Shown piece after piece: positions 24,607 to 31,315 of a stretch of 44,963 bases of DNA. This DNA comes from an uncultured Prevotellaceae bacterium (lineage in GTDB: Bacteria > Bacteroidota > Bacteroidia > Bacteroidales > Bacteroidaceae), in contig ONLY01000024.1 in NCBI GenBank assembly GCA_900318775.1, forward strand, positions 1-44,963, given 5' to 3'. The translations under genes were made by a program, and so were the position numbers. Each line of letters opens with the position of its first letter. Position 1 is the stretch's first letter. The notes beneath the pieces are model-generated. The model worked only from the letters and a program-made list of their open reading frames with translations. It made no database searches and was not told the DNA's origin.

Positions 24607-25533
24607 TTAGAGCTTAATACCATACTTGACAATGCGCTCTTCCATCATGTCTTTGGGCATGAATCGGAGGAGCGTGTTGGTGATGCTGCCTAGCATCGCT
24701 TGGCGGATGTAGTCTTGGCGTATGTAGAGCGACACTCTGCGCTGTGAGAGATAGTCGCCCTCAATGGGGCGCACGTTCTCCCGCTGGCGGTCGGAAAGGA
24801 ATGGCAGGTGCATCTCGGGAATAATGGTGAAGCCTCCGTTTTCGTCCACAATGCGGATGAGTGTTTCGATGCTACCCGCCTCGTAGATGTGGCGACCTTT
24901 GGTCTTGGCCTTGCAGAAGCTGAAGGCGCTCTCACGCAGGCATTGAGCTTCTTTCATCACCCACATCTTCTCATGCTCCAGGTTCTTGGGGTGAAACACG
25001 GGCAGCTTGCGCCAGCAGTTCTCCGAGAGATACACCATGAAACGCTCTGTATAGAGAGGAATCTCCAAGACGCCCGGTTGGGCATTGCCGCTGATGGCAA
25101 TGCCGGCATCCAGATGTCCCAACAGCAGATCGCTCAGCATGGCGTCAGCCTTCAGTTCCTTTACGCTCAGCGTCACTTGCGGGAAATCTTCCACATAATG
25201 CTTGATGAACTTCGGCAGGATGTAGGGCGCAATGGTCGGTCCTACAGAGAGCGAGAGCTCGCCGCCTACCTTCCCTTTCTCTTCGCTGACCAACCATGTG
25301 ATGCGGTCGGCTTCGGAAAGGGTGCGTTCTGCCTGGCGGATGATTTGTTCTCCGCTGGCTGTGGGCTGCACGCTCTTGTTGTTGCGCTCAAATATCCGCA
25401 CGTCAAGCTCCTCTTCCAGTTTCACCAGCATGGCGCTCAAGGTAGGTTGGGAAATGCCACAAGCGTCAGCGGCCTTGGCGAAGTTGCGGTAGCGGTCAAT
25501 CGCGACAATGTATTTCAGTTGTTGCAGGGTCAT
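24607..25533 (-). CDS. oxyR: Peroxide-sensing LysR-family regulator OxyR
   Basis: This 308-residue LysR-type regulator has the N-terminal HTH (NFAKAADACGISQPTLSAML) and an effector domain with the two redox cysteines of OxyR. Cys198 and Cys207 in QCLRESAFSFC match E. coli Cys199/Cys208 in spacing and surrounding sequence. It should sense hydrogen peroxide through disulfide formation and control antioxidant genes. I take the ATG at 25533; the upstream TTG lies at the transcription start. It is divergent from the membrane ferredoxin and convergent with pdxST. A dyad in the divergent region may be its operator. Confidence 0.92.
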   Translation of the reverse strand: MTLQQLKYIVAIDRYRNFAKAADACGISQPTLSAMLVKLEEELDVRIFERNNKSVQPTASGEQIIRQAERTLSEADRITWLVSEEKGKVGGELSLSVGPTIAPYILPKFIKHYVEDFPQVTLSVKELKADAMLSDLLLGHLDAGIAISGNAQPGVLEIPLYTERFMVYLSENCWRKLPVFHPKNLEHEKMWVMKEAQCLRESAFSFCKAKTKGRHIYEAGSIETLIRIVDENGGFTIIPEMHLPFLSDRQRENVRPIEGDYLSQRRVSLYIRQDYIRQAMLGSITNTLLRFMPKDMMEERIVKYGIKL

Positions 25534-25548
25534 ATGCGTTGCGATGAT

Positions 25549-25591
25549 AGATGTATTCAATGCAAAGATAGATAGAATAATTTGAACATCT
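25549..25591. promoter_or_regulatory. Candidate OxyR operator dyad
   Basis: AGATGTATTCAA (25549-25560) and TTGAACATCT (25582-25591) form an inverted repeat with a one-base insertion. One arm is at the oxyR transcription start and the other covers the -33 element of the ferredoxin promoter. An inner ATAGA/TCTAT repeat also recalls OxyR half-sites (ATAG...CTAT). Confidence 0.4.
25562..25570 (-). promoter_or_regulatory. -7 element of oxyR
   Basis: The minus strand reads TATCTTTGC (perfect TAnnTTTG), about 30 bases before the oxyR ATG, inside the candidate dyad. Confidence 0.6.
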
Positions 25592-25613
25592 ATTATAAAC
25601 TCCGTACTTTTGC
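25581..25613 (+). promoter_or_regulatory. Promoter of the membrane ferredoxin gene
   Basis: TTTG (25581-25584) and TACTTTTGC (25605-25613) are 20 bases apart, a full Bacteroidetes consensus promoter. The -33 part overlaps the dyad near oxyR. Confidence 0.75.
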
Positions 25614-25643
25614 AGCGAAAAACATCATAAAAGACAACGAATT

Positions 25644-26357
25644 ATGGAAGAAAAGAAGAAAAAAACGAAGCCTTTCCATCGCCATTTCGAAGTACTGGGA
25701 AAGCCGGTGTATGGGATTCTCATTGTATATCTTGCCTTAGGATGGTTCTTCCCTGTTATTGGGATTGTGGCAATCATCTGCATGATAGGCCCAGTGCTCA
25801 CCTCCATCTGGCGTGGGCGCTACTGGTGTGGCCATTTCTGTCCGCGCGGGAATATGTTTGACCGCTTGCTCTCCAAATACTCTCCTCACAAGCCTATTCC
25901 TGCATTTGTGCGCACGTCGGGTTTCCGTCTCTTCATGGTGCTGTTCATCTTCACCATGTTCGGCATCCAGTTGAGCCAAGCCCGCTGGAGCGAGGGAGGG
26001 CTTGCCCTGTGGAGCGACATCGGTCGTGTGTTTTGGACTATCATCCTCGTCACCACCGTGGTGGGCGTGGTTTTGTCCTTCATCTATGCGCCTCGTACCT
26101 GGTGCTCCTTCTGTCCGATGGGAACAATCTCTCGTTGGGTGGCACCGAAGAAGGCGTCAGCGTCAAAAGGCTTCACCACCGTGCATGTCAGCAGCGCGTG
26201 CCAGATGAAGTGCAAGCAATGTGCCCGTGTGTGTCCCATGCAGCTCACACCCTATGATGCTCGTGGAGAAGCCGAGGGATACCTGCATCCTGACTGCATC
26301 AAGTGCGGAAAGTGTACACAGGCTTGTCCCATTCACATTATGAAGATAGGACGTTAG
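25644..26357 (+). CDS. Membrane-bound 4Fe-4S ferredoxin (NapH/YccM-like)
   Basis: A 237-residue integral membrane iron-sulfur protein. Hydrophobic segments lie at about 20-55, 88-108 and 122-150. Two cytoplasmic CxxCP motifs follow membrane helices (WCGHFCPRG and WCSFCPMG), as in NapH/NosR-type proteins. The C-terminus has two ferredoxin clusters, CQMKCKQCARVCP and CIKCGKCTQACP. It probably passes electrons between the quinone pool and a soluble partner. It is divergent from oxyR, so it may be under peroxide control; the partner is unknown. Confidence 0.85.
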   Translation: MEEKKKKTKPFHRHFEVLGKPVYGILIVYLALGWFFPVIGIVAIICMIGPVLTSIWRGRYWCGHFCPRGNMFDRLLSKYSPHKPIPAFVRTSGFRLFMVLFIFTMFGIQLSQARWSEGGLALWSDIGRVFWTIILVTTVVGVVLSFIYAPRTWCSFCPMGTISRWVAPKKASASKGFTTVHVSSACQMKCKQCARVCPMQLTPYDARGEAEGYLHPDCIKCGKCTQACPIHIMKIGR

Positions 26358-26382
26358 CTTTGTGGTGAACGGCCATAGAATT

Positions 26383-26435
26383 TTTAGCCCCTCCTGGCTT
26401 CCATTCGGGAAAGTCGGGAGGGGCTAAAGGTTTTT
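26383..26435 (+). terminator. Intrinsic terminator after the membrane ferredoxin
   Basis: TTTAGCCCCTCC (from 26383) pairs with GGGAGGGGCTAAA, followed by GGTTTTT. It ends at the convergent gene's stop. Confidence 0.75.
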
Positions 26436-27330
26436 ACTGATATCTTAATGTGCTGGGTGCCTGTCCCTTTTGCTTCTTGATGAATCTAGAAAGATGGGCT
26501 TGAGAGGAGAAACCAAACATCTGGGCGATTTCCTTGAGGGGTTTGCTGGTGGTGGTGAGCATACGGGTGACTTCTTCTGTGATGCGCTCATCAATCATGG
26601 CTTTGGGTGAACGCTGGGCTATGCTGCGGGTCACCTGTCCGAGGTAACGGGCGCTGACACCCAACTGCTCGGCATAGAATGCCACGTCGCTGTAACGGTA
26701 ATAGTACTTGTTCAGCACATCAAGGAAAAGATTGAAGAGTTCTCCGCTGCGGCTGTTGTCTTCTGTATAGCCGGCAGGCAGTTGGCTGAGGTATGTGCGA
26801 GCATGGAGCATCGCCTCGTCCACTTGCTCGCCGCAGCTCAGGTAATAGGCCAAAGCAGCAGACAGCAAGTTGGCATGACCGTGCTTTCTGACACCAGGTG
26901 GAAGGTCGGAGGGTTCCAGCACCACGGTGCAAAGCGGAATGAGTTGCTGCTGAATGGTGTCAAATACTTGGGGATTGACCAGTTGGTCACCATGGGTAGA
27001 ATGCCTGATGGGGGCATACACAATGTGTTTGGGGTGATACTTGCGCATCAGTTCCGCTACCACTTCCACCACTTCGATGCGGCGGAGCAAGCCTATCTTG
27101 ATAACCTGTGGCTGCAAGTCGTTGAGGATGGCCTCAATCTGCTCCCGTACGGTGGCTGCAGGCAAATCGTAGAATTGCTGAATGCCCAGCGTGTTTTGTA
27201 CCGTGATGGACGTGATGGCTGAGGTGGCTGCTCCTCCTAATGCATTGATGCAGCGGATGTCGGCTTGTACTCCAGAACCGCCTGTTCCGTCCGAACCTGT
27301 AATCGTCAATATGGTGTGTGGCCCTTTCAT
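26434..27330 (-). CDS. ThiD-like pseudokinase fused to AraC-type DNA-binding domain
   Basis: A 298-residue fusion. Residues 1-185 follow the HMP/pyridoxal kinase fold: TGSDGTGGSGVQADI (11-25) and SITVQNTLGI (41-50) match ThiD substrate-site motifs well. The catalytic part is lost: the expected GTG(C/D) anion-hole motif reads HGHAN (150-154), DPV reads AP (106-107), and the stretch between the TPN-type strand and that motif, about 50 residues holding much of the ATP site in ThiD, is missing. Residues about 205-298 are two AraC/XylS HTH motifs (DVAFYAEQLGVSARYLGQV; PLKEIAQMFGFSSQAHLSRF). I infer a transcription factor sensing a B6 vitamer or thiamine pyrimidine. It has its own promoter. Confidence 0.88.
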   Translation of the reverse strand: MKGPHTILTITGSDGTGGSGVQADIRCINALGGAATSAITSITVQNTLGIQQFYDLPAATVREQIEAILNDLQPQVIKIGLLRRIEVVEVVAELMRKYHPKHIVYAPIRHSTHGDQLVNPQVFDTIQQQLIPLCTVVLEPSDLPPGVRKHGHANLLSAALAYYLSCGEQVDEAMLHARTYLSQLPAGYTEDNSRSGELFNLFLDVLNKYYYRYSDVAFYAEQLGVSARYLGQVTRSIAQRSPKAMIDERITEEVTRMLTTTSKPLKEIAQMFGFSSQAHLSRFIKKQKGQAPSTLRYQ

Positions 27331-27353
27331 GCACTATAAACGATAATTCTGCT

Positions 27354-27384
27354 GCAAAGGTATGGATTTTAGGTGAAAAGCAAA
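27354..27384 (-). promoter_or_regulatory. Promoter of the pseudokinase-AraC gene
   Basis: The minus strand has TACCTTTGC (27354-27362) with TTTG 18 bases upstream (27381-27384). The ATG is about 25 bases downstream of the -7 element. Confidence 0.6.
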
Positions 27385-27385
27385 G

Positions 27386-27417
27386 AAGGAAGTGAGATAA
27401 TCTCGCCTCCTTCTCCC
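27386..27417 (-). terminator. Possible terminator of the periplasmic binding protein gene
   Basis: On the minus strand GAAGGA...GAGAT and ATCTC...TCCTTC form an imperfect hairpin followed by TTTGCTTTT, just downstream of the binding-protein gene. It overlaps the spacer upstream of the next gene's promoter. Confidence 0.45.
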
Positions 27418-27452
27418 TTTTTTGTAATCAACTTTCAGAAATGTTTTTATGG

Positions 27453-28370
27453 CTATTGGTTAAGTGCTAATACTCTTAGCTGGCTTTCCACTTCCTTCGT
27501 GCTCAGTTTGAGAAAGCCCTGCTGGTGGTTGTACTGCTGTCCTTCTTGAATGACCCATTGCAAGAAGGCATCGATGTCGCTGTCGAATGCTCCATAGGTG
27601 AAGCCGATGTCAGCCACAGGAATCAGGTCTATGTTCTCCTTCTCAATCAGTTCGATTGTTTCGTCGAGATTGCCGGAGCTGAGTGCTTCGCGCTGTGATG
27701 TCTTGACGCTCAGTGGCAGCAGCGCGAGGTTGCTGCGGAGAGTCCGTGAAGAAAGGTCATAGAGGTTATTCAACGCATTGAATGTTACTGCGGCCTTGTC
27801 CTCAACGAGGGCAGAGAGCAGGTAGTAGTCATCCCCAACGATTCGGTTGCCACGCAAGTCATCGGTCGTGTGTCCGAAGTGAGCCGCAAAGGTGCTTGAG
27901 AGTGATGCCTTGCTGCTGCCTGAGTACACGGTCAGCTTGTCGGTCAGCTTGTTCTTTTTCCCTTCCTGTTCCTCTTCATAGTCGTCATACTCCTCGTCAA
28001 AGTCTTCCTCTTCGTTGAAGAAGAGATGTTTGATGTCCTTGCTCTTCCAGTCCTTCTTCTGGATGTCGCGTAGCAGGGGATTCTCTGTGGATGTGACGGG
28101 CAGCAGGGCATAGCGTCCCACATATGTGATTTGTGCTCCCTCCTGAGGAGCGTTCACCAGGGTGAGGTCGGCATCAGCGCTCTTTCCGCTCACAAGCGCT
28201 ATTTCCACGTTAGGCTTTACGGCCTTGTAGCCCTTAATCCATTGTTCCACTAAAGCCTTGCTTGCCTTGTTCACTTTGATGGTGATAACTCCATCGCCTT
28301 GAGGAGTTGCTGCACTTGCCGTAAGTGCTATGGCTGTTGCTATTACTGTCAATAATGTTCTTATTTTCAT
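27453..28370 (-). CDS. Periplasmic binding-protein-like (PstS-type) protein
   Basis: A 305-residue exported protein with a Sec signal (about 1-21, ends TASAA) and a type 2 periplasmic-binding fold resembling PstS-like phosphate/anion binders (VYSGSSKASLSSTFAAHFG; GNRIVGDDYYLLSAL). A strongly acidic stretch at about residues 119-137 (Glu/Asp/Tyr) followed by lysines interrupts the fold and is unusual; it may bind cations or be a flexible insert. No ABC transporter permease is adjacent, so its partner is unknown. It has a good promoter of its own. Confidence 0.65.
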   Translation of the reverse strand: MKIRTLLTVIATAIALTASAATPQGDGVITIKVNKASKALVEQWIKGYKAVKPNVEIALVSGKSADADLTLVNAPQEGAQITYVGRYALLPVTSTENPLLRDIQKKDWKSKDIKHLFFNEEEDFDEEYDDYEEEQEGKKNKLTDKLTVYSGSSKASLSSTFAAHFGHTTDDLRGNRIVGDDYYLLSALVEDKAAVTFNALNNLYDLSSRTLRSNLALLPLSVKTSQREALSSGNLDETIELIEKENIDLIPVADIGFTYGAFDSDIDAFLQWVIQEGQQYNHQQGFLKLSTKEVESQLRVLALNQ

Positions 28371-28419
28371 GTCTTCTGTAATTTTTGTAATGATAAACCG
28401 TTTTGTCTTGAAATCCGCT

Positions 28420-28451
28420 GCAAAGGTACGTCCTTTCTTGCGTACCCAAAA
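28420..28451 (-). promoter_or_regulatory. Promoter of the binding-protein gene
   Basis: The minus strand has TACCTTTGC (28420-28428), with a TTTG 18-19 bases upstream near 28447-28451. Confidence 0.65.
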
Positions 28452-28636
28452 TCCCGTTGATAGGTGATTCTACTACCATAAATATGGTATATGTGATGAT
28501 AGATTCTTATGATTGTGGCGGATAAGCGCAGGAGCATACGTGTGAAGCGTGTGGAAGATTTTTCTTTGTCTGCTGCTTTGTATGGATATATTTACCGAAC
28601 GGATTGCTGTTTCTTGGCAAAAAAGTATAGTAAGTG

Positions 28637-28644
28637 TACCTTTG
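28637..28644 (+). promoter_or_regulatory. -7 element of the NarL-type regulator gene
   Basis: TACCTTTG is a perfect consensus match about 25 bases before the ATG. Confidence 0.6.
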
Positions 28645-28668
28645 TACCGAATTTAATGAGTAAAGGTC

Positions 28669-29331
28669 ATGGACAAGAAACAAATCATCATCGCAGATAA
28701 TCAAGATATAACACGGTTGGGCTTGAAAGCCTTGATACGTGGAACGCTGAAGGATTTAGAAGCGTTGGAGGTGAAAGAAGTGAGCCGCAGGGCAGAACTC
28801 ATTGCCGAGCTCAAAGAGGATCCTTCTTCGTTGGTGATCATTGATTACACGTTGTTTGATTTGGGCAGTACAGACGAGTTGCTGAATTTGGCTGACCGCT
28901 TCCCATTTGTCCATTGGGTACTTTTCTCAGACGATTTGACGGAGAACTTGATTCGTCGGTTGAGTGTGGAGCTGCAGTTCAGCATGGTGCTGAAAGACGA
29001 TTCTGCACAGGAAATCATCACGGCACTAAAGTGTGCCATCACCGAAGTGCGTTTCTTATGCCATCAAGTGACCAACCTGTTGCTTACTCCTGCTAAGCAG
29101 CAGTCTCCGCTGGAACGTGACCAACTGACTTCCACGGAAATGGAAGTGCTGAGGAGGATTGCATTGGGCAAGTCGGTAAAGGAAATAGCAGCTGAACGTA
29201 ATTCCAGCATTCATACCATCGCGACGCACAAGAAGAATATCTTCCGAAAGATAAACGTGAACACTATTTATGAGGCCACGAAATATGCGCTGAGAGCCGG
29301 CCTTGTGGAAATGGTAGAATATTATATATAA
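28669..29331 (+). CDS. NarL/LuxR-family response regulator
   Basis: A 220-residue response regulator. The receiver domain has the acid residue Asp10, the likely phospho-acceptor Asp59 (LVIIDYT), a Ser86 switch residue and Lys108 (VLKDD). The C-terminal LuxR HTH (about 148-210) reads LTSTEMEVLRRIALGKSVKEIA and then SIHTIATHKKNIFRKI. No histidine kinase is adjacent; the orphan kinase at 108-905 could be a partner but nothing links them. Tandem terminators follow, so it is monocistronic. Confidence 0.88.
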   Translation: MDKKQIIIADNQDITRLGLKALIRGTLKDLEALEVKEVSRRAELIAELKEDPSSLVIIDYTLFDLGSTDELLNLADRFPFVHWVLFSDDLTENLIRRLSVELQFSMVLKDDSAQEIITALKCAITEVRFLCHQVTNLLLTPAKQQSPLERDQLTSTEMEVLRRIALGKSVKEIAAERNSSIHTIATHKKNIFRKINVNTIYEATKYALRAGLVEMVEYYI

Positions 29332-29471
29332 TGTGAAAGATTTAGGTATATTAATGGAAATAATAATGTAGTGAAAGTATTGAGTATTCTACTCCCGTAG
29401 AGTTATTCTTGTTAGAGCCATAGCATATCAATAACTATTCTGGATAGAATAATAATGTAAGGTGATGAATC

Positions 29472-29492
29472 AAAAAACTGATGAAGTTTTTT
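29472..29492 (+). terminator. First terminator after the regulator gene
   Basis: AAAAAACT (29472-29479) pairs with AGTTTTTT (29485-29492). Confidence 0.55.
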
Positions 29493-29496
29493 GTCC

Positions 29497-29541
29497 GCCC
29501 CGACGCTATCTGTGATAGACAGCGCGGGGCATTTTTTTTTT
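29497..29541 (+). terminator. Second, strong terminator after the regulator gene
   Basis: GCCCCG-A-CGCT pairs with AGCGCGGGGC (a one-base bulge) and is followed by nine T residues. It reaches the stop codon of the convergent DUF4353-like gene. Confidence 0.85.
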
Positions 29542-31114
29542 ATCTTACAATGGTGAAGTTGTCATTTAGCGTGAAGCTCTTTTCGTAGTTCTGGGTCTTC
29601 ACCGTGTATGAGCCTCCCAACTGGAACAGAGGCGAGGTGATGAGGCTGGAGCTGTTCTGCAGGGCAAAAGGAACGGTGAGGGTGTTGATGACCTGATTCT
29701 TGCTGTCAAGAACCTGGATGGGTTCATCCTTCACGATATTGATGCCGAGCAGCAGAGCCGTGGGTTGTTCAGCAGTGTCTTGGGTGGGGACAGATGGCAT
29801 TTCCCCCATGCCTGCTCCCACAGAGAACACTTTTCCACCTGTAATCTTGATAGGGGAGAAGTCGCAGTCGAGTCCTTCCTCTGGCATGCCTCGCTGACTC
29901 CATGCATAGACAGTGCCTCCTGTGATGATAATAGCAGGGTCATTGTTTTGTTCCTGGTTGCCTCCACCGAAAAAACCTCCGAAGCCGCCTGCAAAGAAAT
30001 CTACAAGGTTGGCATCCACGGCATCGTTGGTCGTGCTGTGCGCCACGACGTTAGCACCGTTGAACTCTATGACGGCATTGGCATTGATGGCATCGTCTAT
30101 GGCCAATACGCTCACGTCACCTCCGTTGAGAATGACACCCTTCTTGCCTTCGATGCCCTCAGCGCCAGGCGAAGACGTGACGACACTCACGCGGCCGCTG
30201 TTCACAATCACCCTTTTCTGCGACTTGATGCCCTTCGTGGTGCCGTTATACTTGTGCTTGGCAAAGTCTATGCCACCCCCCATTGGGAAACCGCCCAGTC
30301 CCTGCTGGCGTGTGCTGTCGCCTTCTGCATGATGGCCCCAGCCCCCCATCGGGAAGCCACCCCCGTTCTTCATCATCTCTTCAAAGTTCTTGCGCATCTC
30401 TTCAAATCGGGCCTTGTCTTCCTCCGAGATATGGCTCAAGTCGAAAGCAGGAGGCCCACCGAACCCGCCGAATCTTCCCCGTGGAATGCTGTCGTTGGAC
30501 GGAGCGGACCCACCGAATCCACCCCCGAATCCGCCGCCAAACGGATTGGCTTTCTCTCCGAGATTGTTGCCCGTAGTCTCCACGTTGAGCGTCAGTTCCT
30601 CAATGCTGATGTCATCCTTGCAGCAGATTCCCTTGCATCCGTCGCCCTGTGCCAGAACATGAAGCGTTCCAGAGCCAGAAAATGCCACCTTGTCTTTCGC
30701 CCAGATGGCAGCTGCCTTGTGATGGGCGGTGTCGTTGCACGCCGTGACACATAGCGTGTTGTTCGTGCCCTTCGTGGCGACAATCTCCACCTTCTTCTTG
30801 TTCTTCAGCCACAGAGGCGCTCCCTCTTGGCTGGTCAGCTGCAAGTCCTTCAGCTTCACCTTCGCCTTGCCCTCCGTCTTGAGGACGAGTTGTCCGTTGT
30901 TGCACGTTCCGCTCAGCTGTACAGAGAGTTTGTGGGCTTGGTAATAGCTGACGATATTGACGAGCGCCCCATCCACGGTCACGCTGATACTGTCCTTCAC
31001 GTTCTGTTTCACAGTAGCCGTCGTACCATCGAAGCGGATGGTGATGTCTTCTGCGTGGCTCACTCCGCCCGTGATGAGTGTGAGCGCCAATACTGTAATC
31101 AAGTGTCCTTTCAT
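29540..31114 (-). CDS. Secreted DUF4353 (Cthe_2159-like) carbohydrate-binding protein
   Basis: A 524-residue exported protein, Sec signal about 1-21 (ends GVSHA). It has the beta-helix-like repeats of the DUF4353/Cthe_2159 group, whose founder binds acidic polysaccharide and calcium: short strands with turns such as DDAINAN, TNDAVDAN, GAEGIEGKKGV and IIITGGTVYAWSQRG. Several Gly/Phe-rich loops (FGGGFGGGFGG near residue 195; FFAGGFGGFFGGG near 385) and a Met/Lys/Glu segment (about 235-260) interrupt the fold. It is probably surface or matrix related. No CotH-type partner gene is adjacent. Confidence 0.75.
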   Translation of the reverse strand: MKGHLITVLALTLITGGVSHAEDITIRFDGTTATVKQNVKDSISVTVDGALVNIVSYYQAHKLSVQLSGTCNNGQLVLKTEGKAKVKLKDLQLTSQEGAPLWLKNKKKVEIVATKGTNNTLCVTACNDTAHHKAAAIWAKDKVAFSGSGTLHVLAQGDGCKGICCKDDISIEELTLNVETTGNNLGEKANPFGGGFGGGFGGSAPSNDSIPRGRFGGFGGPPAFDLSHISEEDKARFEEMRKNFEEMMKNGGGFPMGGWGHHAEGDSTRQQGLGGFPMGGGIDFAKHKYNGTTKGIKSQKRVIVNSGRVSVVTSSPGAEGIEGKKGVILNGGDVSVLAIDDAINANAVIEFNGANVVAHSTTNDAVDANLVDFFAGGFGGFFGGGNQEQNNDPAIIITGGTVYAWSQRGMPEEGLDCDFSPIKITGGKVFSVGAGMGEMPSVPTQDTAEQPTALLLGINIVKDEPIQVLDSKNQVINTLTVPFALQNSSSLITSPLFQLGGSYTVKTQNYEKSFTLNDNFTIVR

Positions 31115-31289
31115 TATTGGAGATTGTATGTTGCTTTGTTGGTTTAGAGTGCATTTTGTGGAGAAAGGTTCATTCTCCGCCTCTGTTTTTTAGAATAAAT
31201 TAACTCAGCTTTTACACTTGAATTTTCGATAATTTGTGAACGAGAGGCTGATTTCCGACACTTCATTTCCGGCTTTCAAATAGAATCAG

Positions 31290-31298
31290 TACTTTTGC
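31290..31298 (+). promoter_or_regulatory. -7 element of the helicase gene
   Basis: TACTTTTGC, a perfect consensus match, lies 18 bases before the chosen ATG. Confidence 0.6.
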
Positions 31299-31315
31299 AA
31301 AAAAGAAGGAAAAAT

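Noticed and set aside
24607..24620. A dedicated terminator between pdxT and oxyR.
   Set aside because: Only nine bases separate the two stop codons and no inverted repeat is visible there.
29765..30754. A 329-residue open frame antisense to the DUF4353-like gene.
   Set aside because: The sense strand has a signal peptide, regular repeats and a defined family; the antisense frame has no features.
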